Origin: Bacteroidales bacterium
GTDB lineage: Bacteria; Bacteroidota; Bacteroidia; Bacteroidales; 4484-276
Assembly (NCBI GenBank): GCA_035647615.1
Contig: DASRND010000032.1
Location: 124,001 to 188,000, forward strand
Length of the DNA: 64,000 nucleotides
Direction: 5' to 3'
Shown: piece by piece, positions 34,216-41,864 of the stretch
Numbering within the stretch: the first letter of the stretch is position 1
Layout of the letters: each line of letters begins with the position of its first letter
Position numbers and translations under genes: made by a program
Notes under the pieces: generated by a model
What the model saw: the letters and a program-made list of their open reading frames with translations, nothing else
What the model was told of the DNA's origin: nothing
Databases searched by the model: none

Positions 34216-34293
34216 TTAATCACCCACAAAGGCGCAGAGGCGCAGGGTTTTTGATATTCTTTAGCGCCTCTGCGTCTCCGCGGTTAATCACCC
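34216..34293. repeat. Short palindromic element with flanking TTAATCACCC direct repeats
   Basis: Arms at 34231-34243 and 34264-34276 form a 13-bp inverted repeat with one mismatch (GGCGCAGAGGCGC type). The element is bracketed by exact copies of TTAATCACCC at 34216-34225 and 34284-34293. Similar GCGC-rich words occur in other gaps of this window. Confidence 0.6.
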
Positions 34294-34333
34294 CCGTTGA
34301 CAACAGAGCCGCGGCGAGTGCACCTAAAATGCC

Positions 34334-34341
34334 TATTTTTG
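34334..34341 (+). promoter_or_regulatory. Putative -7 promoter element for argS
   Basis: TATTTTTG matches TAnnTTTG, 21 bp before the argS ATG. Confidence 0.5.
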
Positions 34342-34362
34342 CCCCACAAAACATAGAAAATC

Positions 34363-36147
34363 ATGATTGAGCAACTTCTTCTTTCCCGCGCAACCGACAT
34401 CATCCGGCAGCTTTACGGAGCCGACATCGACCCGCAACTAATCGCCATCCAAAAAACGCGGCGTGAGTTTGAAGGCGACTACACACTGGTGGTTTTCCCA
34501 CTTTTAAAATTCTCCAAAAAATCGCCCGAAGCTACCGCAAAGGAGATTGGCGATGCCATAACAGCCCAGGTGGAAGAGGTGACGGCTTACAATATCATCA
34601 AAGGTTTCCTTAACCTGACTGTTGCCGACAGCATTTGGAAAGATTTTTATAAAACCGAAAAACAAAACGAGTTATTCGGTCAGCATGCTACGAAAGAAGA
34701 GGCTCCTATTGTCATCGAATTTTCGTCGCCCAACACCAACAAGCCGCTGCATCTGGGCCATGTGCGCAACAATTTGCTGGGGCATTCCCTGGCCAACATT
34801 CTGCAGGCTGCCGGTAAAAAGGTGGTGCGCGTGAACCTCGTCAACGACCGCGGCATACACATTTGCAAGTCGATGCTCGCCTGGAAAAGGTGGGGCAACG
34901 GCGAAACTCCCGAATCTACCGGGATGAAAGGCGACCAACTGGTTGGGAAATATTACGTGCTTTTCGACAGGTTTTACAAAGCAGAGATCAAAGAGCTTGT
35001 AGAAAACGGGATGGACGAAGAACTTGCCGAAAAGGAGGCTTCACTGCTGATGGAAGCGCAGGAGATGCTGCGGCAGTGGGAGGAACAAAATCCGGAGATC
35101 AGGAAGATGTGGCAAGAGATGAACGGCTGGGTGTACGAAGGTTTCGATGTTACTTACAACCGGTTGGGAATTAGTTTTGATAAAATCTATTACGAGTCCG
35201 ACACCTATTTGCTGGGGCGCGAGCTGGTGTATAAAGGACTCGAAAAGAAAGTTTTTTATAAAAAAGAAGATGGCTCCGTTTGGTGCGATCTTACCAGCGA
35301 AGGTCTCGACGAGAAGTTGCTGCTTCGCGCCGATGGCACTTCCGTTTACATTACACAGGATTTGGGTACGGCACAACTCCGCCAGGACGAATATAATCCG
35401 CAACAGTTGATTTACGTAGTTGGCAACGAGCAGAACTATCATTTTGATGTTTTGATAAAAGTGCTGAAAAAAATGGGGCGCGACTGGTCGGATGCCATGC
35501 TGCATCTTTCTTACGGAATGGTGGAGCTGCCGCAGGGACGCATGAAGTCGCGCGAAGGCACGGTGGTGGATGCCGACGACCTGATGCAGGAAATGGCCGA
35601 TACCGCCCGCAAAACGACACTCGAATTGGGAAAAGCCGACGAGTTTGATGAACAAGGTCAGGAGGCGCTTTTCGAAATACTCGGGCTGGGGGCATTAAAA
35701 TATTATATTTTAAAAATAGATCCCAAGAAGACCATCCTCTTCAATCCGGAGGAGTCGATAGATTTCAACGGAAACACCGGGCCGTTTATCCAATACACCT
35801 ATGCACGTACGCGGTCGCTGTTGCGTAAAGCTGCCGAGAAAAATATCGCACCTGCTGCGGATGTCATTCCCGCAGAGTTTCATCCCAAAGAGCGGGCGGT
35901 TCTCAAAATTGCTTACGACTTTCCGGCGGTGGTAGCCGAAGCAGCCCAAAACCTGAGCCCAGCGGTAATCGCCAACTATGCTTACGAGCTGGCCAGAGAG
36001 TTCAACAACTTTTACCAGCAGGTGCCCATCCTGCGGGATGCCGAGGAGCAGCAAATCGTTTTCCGTTTGGGACTTTCTGAATTTGTTGGAACCATCCTCA
36101 AGAGTGCTATGCAGCTCCTAGGTATCGACGTGCCTGAGCGGATGTAG
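34363..36147 (+). CDS. argS: Arginyl-tRNA synthetase
   Basis: A 594-residue class I aminoacyl-tRNA synthetase that charges tRNA-Arg in the cytoplasm. The N-terminal domain (about 1-110) is followed by the HIGH-type motif in SSPNTNKPLHLGHVRNNLLG and the KMSKS-type loop GRMKSREGTVVD. The C-terminal DALR anticodon-binding domain contains IQYTYARTRSLLRKA. Length and order match the standard enzyme. Confidence 0.97.
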   Translation: MIEQLLLSRATDIIRQLYGADIDPQLIAIQKTRREFEGDYTLVVFPLLKFSKKSPEATAKEIGDAITAQVEEVTAYNIIKGFLNLTVADSIWKDFYKTEKQNELFGQHATKEEAPIVIEFSSPNTNKPLHLGHVRNNLLGHSLANILQAAGKKVVRVNLVNDRGIHICKSMLAWKRWGNGETPESTGMKGDQLVGKYYVLFDRFYKAEIKELVENGMDEELAEKEASLLMEAQEMLRQWEEQNPEIRKMWQEMNGWVYEGFDVTYNRLGISFDKIYYESDTYLLGRELVYKGLEKKVFYKKEDGSVWCDLTSEGLDEKLLLRADGTSVYITQDLGTAQLRQDEYNPQQLIYVVGNEQNYHFDVLIKVLKKMGRDWSDAMLHLSYGMVELPQGRMKSREGTVVDADDLMQEMADTARKTTLELGKADEFDEQGQEALFEILGLGALKYYILKIDPKKTILFNPEESIDFNGNTGPFIQYTYARTRSLLRKAAEKNIAPAADVIPAEFHPKERAVLKIAYDFPAVVAEAAQNLSPAVIANYAYELAREFNNFYQQVPILRDAEEQQIVFRLGLSEFVGTILKSAMQLLGIDVPERM

Positions 36148-36191
36148 GAGTGCTGGTTTTTTATTGTTGTACAAATAGATTCTGGATTGAT

Positions 36192-36390
36192 TGCTACGCT
36201 ACCAATTGAAATACAATAGATTCCTCTCTTCGGTCGGAATGACACGACTGGCGCTCAAGAGAGGGGAAGGTGGGATCGGGCGCGCAGCGCCCGATCCCAC
36301 CTTCCCCGGTCACGCCATGACACTTGTCATTTCGACCGGAAAATTTGCGGAGCAAATTTGGAGGGAGAAATCTATCACCACATATTTTTC
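36192..36390. repeat. Large composite palindromic repeat with a perfect 21-bp stem
   Basis: Arms at 36263-36283 and 36287-36307 are perfect reverse complements around a GCA loop. Outside them, the sequences near 36215-36250 (AATAGATTCCTCTC, TCGGTCGGAATGACA) and 36325-36380 (TCATTTCGACCGGA, GGAGAAATCTATCA) are an imperfect inverted pair. This fills most of the 326-bp gap between argS and gldA; no gene was seen there. Related sequence lies at 37478-37523. Confidence 0.75.
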
Positions 36391-36473
36391 ACCGTTAAAT
36401 TATGTTAACGATAAAACAAGCGCTTTTTTTGGCCGTACCTTTTTTTTGTAAAATCAAATAAATAATCAAGCCT

Positions 36474-37415
36474 ATGGATATAGTAGTTGAAAACTTAACC
36501 AAAGTATTCGGGACACAAAGGGCTGTCGATGACATCTCTTTTCGTGTAAACACGGGTGAAGTGTTGGGGTTTCTGGGACCCAATGGTGCCGGAAAAACCA
36601 CCACCATGAAAGCTATCACCACCTATCTCTACCCAACTTCGGGCGACGTTCGTGTGGGTGAATACTCCATTCATGAGCACCCCGAAGAGATCAAAAAACG
36701 CATCGGTTACCTGCCCGAAAGTAACCCTTTGTATCAGGAGATGCCCATACTGGATTATCTCCGGTTTGTAGCCCGGCTACAAGGCATCGAAAAGTCACGC
36801 ATCAAAGAGAAGATTCTTGAGATGGTGCATGTTTGTGGTCTGGAAGGAGAGAAGCACAAAAAAATTGGTGAACTTTCCAAGGGTTACAGGCAGCGTGTAG
36901 GACTGGCGCAAGCGCTCATCCACGACCCCGAAGTGCTCATCCTCGACGAGCCTACCTCCGGCCTCGATCCTAACCAAATTGTCGAAATCCGTGAGTTGAT
37001 AAAAAAGATCGGCCGCGAAAAAACGGTCATCCTCAGCTCTCACATTTTAGCTGAGGTTGAAGCTACCTGCGACCGCATCATGATTATTAACAAAGGTAAA
37101 ATTGTTGCCGATGGCAGTGCCGAAACGCTCCGGAAACAGGCGCAGGGCAAAGAGCTGATGCGGGTGCAGATTGATACCGAGCTTACCGACGCTAATGCAA
37201 CCGAGATTTTCGACAAGCTGCGCATGCTCGAGAGTGTGGAGATGGTGGACATCATTAGCAGCGCCGAAAAACGCTTCGAGGTGCAAAGCAGATCCGACAT
37301 GTCGTCGGTCAGAGGCATCTTTAAAATGTGCGTTGCCAACGACTGGATTCTTACGCGGCTTTCGCCTATCGAAACAAAACTTGAGGATGTTTTTAGAGAA
37401 CTCACGTTGAGTTAA
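36474..37415 (+). CDS. gldA: Gliding-motility ABC transporter ATP-binding protein
   Basis: A 313-residue ABC ATPase. Walker A is GPNGAGKTTTMK near residue 37-48, the signature is LSKGYRQRVGLAQ near 137, Walker B is VLILDEPTSGLDPNQ, and the switch His lies in ILSSHILAEVE. The order gldA-gldF-gldG and the C-terminal extension typical of GldA support the name. In Flavobacterium this ABC system is needed for gliding; in non-gliding Bacteroidota its role is unclear. gldF follows 231 bp later across a repeat-containing gap. Confidence 0.88.
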   Translation: MDIVVENLTKVFGTQRAVDDISFRVNTGEVLGFLGPNGAGKTTTMKAITTYLYPTSGDVRVGEYSIHEHPEEIKKRIGYLPESNPLYQEMPILDYLRFVARLQGIEKSRIKEKILEMVHVCGLEGEKHKKIGELSKGYRQRVGLAQALIHDPEVLILDEPTSGLDPNQIVEIRELIKKIGREKTVILSSHILAEVEATCDRIMIINKGKIVADGSAETLRKQAQGKELMRVQIDTELTDANATEIFDKLRMLESVEMVDIISSAEKRFEVQSRSDMSSVRGIFKMCVANDWILTRLSPIETKLEDVFRELTLS

Positions 37416-37477
37416 ATTCCAAAATCAAAGGACAAAAAACAAATAAATCCCAAATGACAAATGCCTGGTTTAAAATA

Positions 37478-37523
37478 ATAGATTCTGAGCGAAACGCAGT
37501 GGAGCGAAGAATCTATTTATGGA
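37478..37523. repeat. Palindromic AGATTCTGAGCG / GAATCTATT repeat
   Basis: Between gldA and gldF, AATAGATTCT (37478-37487) and AGAATCTATT (near 37508-37517) are inverted around GAGCGAAACGCAGTGGAGCGA. This wording is a widespread intergenic repeat type in Bacteroidota and is related to the outer arms of 36192-36390. Confidence 0.65.
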
Positions 37524-37646
37524 AAATTATTTTGCCGAACAACAGTGATTTTAAACATTGAATTTTATTTGGAAGTTGGGATTTTGGAAATGAGTTTTCC
37601 CTTTAACAGTATATTTTAATTGTGAATTTTAAAAATTATTAAAACA

Positions 37647-38366
37647 ATGAAACAGATTTGGGTAATAACTACCAGGGAGTTGCAGTCGTTTTTCGATTCG
37701 CTGACGGCCTACATCATGCTGATCGCCTTTCTGGCATTTAGCGGCCTGTTCACATGGCTCTATGGCTCCGACATCTTTTTTATAAAACAGGCCAGCTTAC
37801 AAGCGTTTTTTGGTGTGGCCTACTGGACGTTGTTCTTTTTTATTCCGGCGCTCACTATGCGGCAGTTTGCCGAAGAAAACAAAACCGGCACCATTGAGCT
37901 GCTGCTCACACGCCCGGTGCGCGACTGGCAGGTGGTGACGGGGAAGTTCCTGGCCACACTGCTGCTCATCATCATAGCGCTGGCTTTTACGCTGCCCTAT
38001 TACATCACGGTGGCCAACCTGGGCAACATCGATCACGGCGCCACTATTTCCGGCTACCTCGGTCTGATTCTGATCAGCGCAGCCTATGTTAGCATCGGCC
38101 TCTTTACAAGCAGCATTTCCAACAACCAGATTGTGGGCTTCATGCTGGCGTTGGCCATCGGAATTTTGTTTCACTTCCTGTTTGCGTTTTTGGCTTATGG
38201 CGCCAGCGGCATCGTAGGCGACGTGTTGTATTATCTGAGCGTCGGCAACCATTTCGAGTCGATAGCGCGCGGAGTAATCGACAGCAAAGACATCGTCTTC
38301 TTCCTGTCGATCATCTTCCTGGGGCTTATTAGTACCGAGGCCATGTTACAGAAAAACAGGAATTAA
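37647..38366 (+). CDS. gldF: Gliding-motility ABC transporter permease
   Basis: A 239-residue inner-membrane protein with about six hydrophobic segments and the ABC-2 type layout (RELQSFFDSLTAYIMLIAFL at the start, FAEENKTGTIELLLTRPV in the middle). It pairs with the gldA ATPase and is followed after 29 bp by gldG, which matches the GldF family position. The substrate of this transporter is not known. Confidence 0.88.
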   Translation: MKQIWVITTRELQSFFDSLTAYIMLIAFLAFSGLFTWLYGSDIFFIKQASLQAFFGVAYWTLFFFIPALTMRQFAEENKTGTIELLLTRPVRDWQVVTGKFLATLLLIIIALAFTLPYYITVANLGNIDHGATISGYLGLILISAAYVSIGLFTSSISNNQIVGFMLALAIGILFHFLFAFLAYGASGIVGDVLYYLSVGNHFESIARGVIDSKDIVFFLSIIFLGLISTEAMLQKNRN

Positions 38367-38395
38367 TAAACTATTAAAAAAAGATAATTGAAGAT

Positions 38396-39916
38396 ATGAA
38401 AAAGAAGAATTCTATAGCCTCTCAATTGATCCTCATCGCCGTAGCCTTGGTGTTTCTGAATGTGCTTTCGGAGAAATATTTTTTGCGGCTCGACTTCACA
38501 GCCGACAAAATCTACACCATGAGCAATGCCACCAAGGATATTCTCAGGTCGCTGGATGAGCCGGTTACCATTACGGCTTATTTTACGCGCGGCAGCCAGC
38601 AGGAGATTGAGAAAGCCCGCAACGATTTTAAAGATATGCTTATCGAATATGCGGCCATTTCTGACGGGTTGGTGAATTATGAATTTATTAATCCCAACGA
38701 AGACGAGGAGGCCGAGCAACAGGCCATGCAGGCAGGCATTCAGCCGCTGGTGATAAGCGTACGCGAAAAAGATCAGGTGAAGCAGCAAAAAGTTTATCTG
38801 GGGGCTAAAGTAGTGATGGGCGAACGCACCGATATTATTCCTGTGATACAGCCCGGCGCTGCCATGGAGTATGCCCTGTCGAGCTCCATCAAAAAGCTGG
38901 CTGTAATCGACAAACCCGTGATTGGATTTGTTCAGGGCAACGGCGAGCCTTCCCTCAACGCCCTGCCGCAAGCCATGCAACAGTTGCAGGTGCTTTACGA
39001 TATTCAGCCGGTAAATCTTACCGATGCTGCTGCCGACTTGTCGCAGTATAAAACATTGGCCATTGTGGCTCCCACCGATTCGTTTCCGCAACAGGCGCTT
39101 GGCATGATCGACAGATATTTGGCTGGTGGCGGAAATCTTTATATAGCTTACAACAACTTTATCGGCGATTTCCAGGCAATGCGCGGCAACAAAACGAACA
39201 GCAACCTGCGCGACTGGCTGCTGGCGAAAGGCCTGAAAGTGGAAAACAACTGTGTGTTAGATGCAACAGCCGGCACTGTGGGCGTACGCCAGCAAACCGG
39301 ATATATGACCTTTACACGACAGATTCCTTTTCCTTACTGGCCGCTGATCCGCAAATTCCAGGACGATATGCCCATCACCGAAGGCCTCGAGCAGGTGATG
39401 TTGCAATTGGCGAGTACAATTACTTATCAGGGCGATACATCCCTTACCTACAAGCCATTTTTGTTTACTAGCGACAAATCGGGAACGCTGCCATTGCCGG
39501 TATTTTTTGATGTGCAGAAACAATGGGACAACAGCGATTTCCCGTTGAAGGAGCTTACCGTTGGCGCCATTCTCAAAGGTCGGATGGGCGGCAGTAGCCC
39601 CGCTTCGATTGTTTTGATTGGCGATGGCGATTTTGCTGTCAATGGTGAAGGACAGGAAGCACAGCAGCGTCAGCCCGACAATGTCAGCCTGATGGTGAAT
39701 TCCATCGACTATCTCTCCGACGACACCGGATTGATCGAATTGCGCACAAAAGAAGTTACCTCGCGTCCACTCAAAGAAATAGACGAAGCCAAACGTAGTT
39801 GGATAAAATGGATAAACTTTGCTTTGCCGCTTTTGCTGGTGGTAATTTATGGAATCATCCGTATGCAGGTAAGAAGAAGAAAACGCATCAAAAGAATGGA
39901 GGAAGGTTATGTTTAA
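38396..39916 (+). CDS. gldG: Gliding-motility ABC auxiliary protein
   Basis: A 506-residue protein with an N-terminal membrane anchor (about 8-28) and a C-terminal anchor (about 468-485) around a large periplasmic region of the ABC_transp_aux/GldG type. Typical sequences are LDFTADKIYTMSNATKDILRSL and IDKPVIGFVQGNGEPSL. It works with GldA and GldF. Its end overlaps the next gene by 8 bp. Confidence 0.88.
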   Translation: MKKKNSIASQLILIAVALVFLNVLSEKYFLRLDFTADKIYTMSNATKDILRSLDEPVTITAYFTRGSQQEIEKARNDFKDMLIEYAAISDGLVNYEFINPNEDEEAEQQAMQAGIQPLVISVREKDQVKQQKVYLGAKVVMGERTDIIPVIQPGAAMEYALSSSIKKLAVIDKPVIGFVQGNGEPSLNALPQAMQQLQVLYDIQPVNLTDAAADLSQYKTLAIVAPTDSFPQQALGMIDRYLAGGGNLYIAYNNFIGDFQAMRGNKTNSNLRDWLLAKGLKVENNCVLDATAGTVGVRQQTGYMTFTRQIPFPYWPLIRKFQDDMPITEGLEQVMLQLASTITYQGDTSLTYKPFLFTSDKSGTLPLPVFFDVQKQWDNSDFPLKELTVGAILKGRMGGSSPASIVLIGDGDFAVNGEGQEAQQRQPDNVSLMVNSIDYLSDDTGLIELRTKEVTSRPLKEIDEAKRSWIKWINFALPLLLVVIYGIIRMQVRRRKRIKRMEEGYV

Positions 39917-40892
39917 AAAATTAAATGTCAAAACGCTCGTCGTCATCCTTATCATCCTGGCAGCCATTTATACGATTGCCGAGATGACAGGTGGCCGCGA
40001 TCGTTCGTTTCGTAATGTTTTGGTAGAAGTCGATACCACCGACGTCGAAAGTATTTACATTCGACCGGCAGGCGGTGCTTTGCCTATTATCCTCCACCGG
40101 ACCAGTGTGGGTGCCTGGGAGGTGAGTGGTCAGGACAAAAGCTATCCTGCCGATATCGGTATGGTGCGCAGTATCCTGGCGCAGTTTACGCTGATGAAAC
40201 CAGAACGCGTCGCCGCTACCACCGAGAAAAAATGGGCTGAATTTGAACTCAACGACTCGCTGGCAACACGCGTCACGCTCAAAGGTGCTGGCGAAGAACT
40301 TGCCGACCTGATGATCGGGAAATTCTCTTACACCCAGCCACCACAAACACAGGCTCAGCAAAACCCTTATCAGCAGCAGCAGCGCGGCAAAATGACCAGC
40401 TACGTGCGCCTCACCGACGAAAAGCCTGTTTATGCCGTCGAAGGATTTCTAAAGATGGCTTACCAGGATGATGTGAATGCCTATCGCAACAAAAGCCTTG
40501 TAAAAGTTACGCCCAACGATATCTCTGCCCTCAACTATACATTTCCTGATCGCGTCATCAACCTCGAAAAAGCCGACGGTCACTGGATGATGAACGGACA
40601 ACCCGCCGACTCGGCAGCCATGGTGAAATATCTCAACAAACTTTCGCGGCTCAATAGCTCCGCTTTTGCTGATGCATCAGTGGTTAAAACCGGCAGCGCC
40701 ACGCACAGGCTTTCTTTAGAAGGCAGCAACTTTGCGCCCGTAACTGTTGAGGCTTGGCCTGTTGCCGACACGACAATAGGTTATGTCGTCACATCTTCGG
40801 CCAATCCCGGAGCAGAATTTGACGGAAGCAACGCCCGATTGTTTGAAACCATCTTCGTAGAAGAGCCGGTGTTTTTGGGAGCGGAGAAGTAG
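39909..40892 (+). CDS. DUF4340-domain membrane-anchored protein
   Basis: A 327-residue protein with one N-terminal membrane segment (about 8-24) and a periplasmic DUF4340 region (RVNLEKADGHW-like repeats: VINLEKADGHWMMNGQPADSAAM, and an earlier copy IILHRTSVGAWEVSG). DUF4340 proteins commonly follow gldG-like genes and are thought to belong to the same membrane complex. The start overlaps gldG by 8 bp. A short Gln/Pro-rich stretch (about 145-158) interrupts the fold. Confidence 0.82.
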   Translation: MFKKLNVKTLVVILIILAAIYTIAEMTGGRDRSFRNVLVEVDTTDVESIYIRPAGGALPIILHRTSVGAWEVSGQDKSYPADIGMVRSILAQFTLMKPERVAATTEKKWAEFELNDSLATRVTLKGAGEELADLMIGKFSYTQPPQTQAQQNPYQQQQRGKMTSYVRLTDEKPVYAVEGFLKMAYQDDVNAYRNKSLVKVTPNDISALNYTFPDRVINLEKADGHWMMNGQPADSAAMVKYLNKLSRLNSSAFADASVVKTGSATHRLSLEGSNFAPVTVEAWPVADTTIGYVVTSSANPGAEFDGSNARLFETIFVEEPVFLGAEK

Positions 40893-41135
40893 GAAAATCG
40901 CATGGCGTTTGGCGCAAGGCGCAACACTAGATTACTGTTTTCTTACGGCATACCATAGTCAATAAGGGATGCCAACCCTGCAAGGGATGGCATCCCTGGA
41001 TCACTTGCGCCTTGCGCTCTGTTCTTTGTGCCCTGCTCTCTATGCCATGCGCTATGCTCCTGCTGCAATAAAATTTAGAATCAATCCCATTGAAATATCT
41101 TCTACCTTTGGCGTTCAATTTAATTTTCCAGGCAA
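40893..41135. repeat. Intergenic region with repeat palindromes
   Basis: No gene is apparent. At 40966-40995 an inverted repeat of 14-bp arms with one mismatch (GGGATGCCAACCCT ... AGGGATGGCATCCC) surrounds a GCA loop. Flanks at 40899-40925 and 41006-41060 carry the GCGCAAGGCGC/GCGCCTTGCGC family also seen at 35-105 and 50,136-50,165. Confidence 0.6.
41103..41110 (+). promoter_or_regulatory. Putative -7 promoter element
   Basis: TACCTTTG matches TAnnTTTG. Downstream lie a 33-codon ORF at 41136 and the Cys-rich protein gene at 41351. Confidence 0.45.
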
Positions 41136-41237
41136 ATGAAGGCTCCTGTCATCACATCGGATAACGCATTTCACCACGGCACATCTGCGGTAAGGGTGAG
41201 TTCTGAGAATGGAAAATTAAAAAGGATGATTATGTGA
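41136..41237 (+). CDS. Short ORF or 5' gene remnant upstream of the Cys-rich gene
   Basis: An ATG 25 bases after the TACCTTTG box opens 33 codons starting MKAPVITSDNAFHHGTSAVR and ending at TGA 41235-41237. No family was recognised. It could be the start of a decayed gene, a leader peptide or chance. Confidence 0.25.
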   Translation: MKAPVITSDNAFHHGTSAVRVSSENGKLKRMIM

Positions 41238-41350
41238 TCCGCCCCACCTTGCGTTTTGGATTAGATAATCCAGGAGGCATGGACAATCCGTGGGAACCTT
41301 TATGGAATACATGGAAGCAAAAGTATTTGTATTATCCAAAAATAATAATT

Positions 41351-41797
41351 ATGAAGCGATTAAAAGCGGTTACAAAGGATAAAAATGGCAATCCAACCTA
41401 CAATATGTGCGTGACGGAAGCGGATATTGATTGGATGCTTGCCGGTCGGTTGTTAAAGAAAGCCAATGCCGGGGACAAGGCAGCGGCCAAGGAATTGAAA
41501 AAAATGAATGATACAAAATTAACGTTTTTCACGCTTGAAGAGATTGAAGCGTCACGGAAAATAGCAGAAATGCGTAAACAAGAAAGGGAGATGATAATCA
41601 TAGATGATAGTGAATTACAATGGGATGCTTTTAGTTTGACTTGTTATACATGCGCGCATCTAACGGATAAGTCACCGGCCAATCGGACATGCCCGGCGTT
41701 CCCAAAAGGGATACCGATGGACATTTGGAATGGGCACAACCCGCATACCGAAATATACAAAGGGCAGGTTGGTAATTTCGTGTATGAAAAGGAATAA
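41351..41797 (+). CDS. Small Cys-rich protein with a CPAFPKGIP motif
   Basis: The frame is open from 41234, but the ATG at 41351 (148 residues, MKRLKAVTKDKNG) looks right because preceding codons resemble intergenic sequence. The N-terminal two thirds are charged and helical. The last 50 residues hold CYTCAHL and CPAFPKGIPMDIWNG, then NPHTEIYKGQVGNFVYE. This arrangement (C-x2-C, C-x-AFP-x-GIP, a His and a GD/GQ-x-GNxF ending) recurs in small proteins of unknown function and suggests a metal-binding knuckle. No obvious operon partner exists. Confidence 0.6.
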   Translation: MKRLKAVTKDKNGNPTYNMCVTEADIDWMLAGRLLKKANAGDKAAAKELKKMNDTKLTFFTLEEIEASRKIAEMRKQEREMIIIDDSELQWDAFSLTCYTCAHLTDKSPANRTCPAFPKGIPMDIWNGHNPHTEIYKGQVGNFVYEKE

Positions 41798-41864
41798 GTG
41801 TACCAACACATATAATAAAACGTTATTCAAATTCAATAAAGCCAATCCCTCTTAAAAATAATCT

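Noticed and set aside
34216-36390. Palindromic repeats as a CRISPR array
   Set aside because: The repeats are not evenly spaced, have no unique spacers and no cas genes lie nearby.
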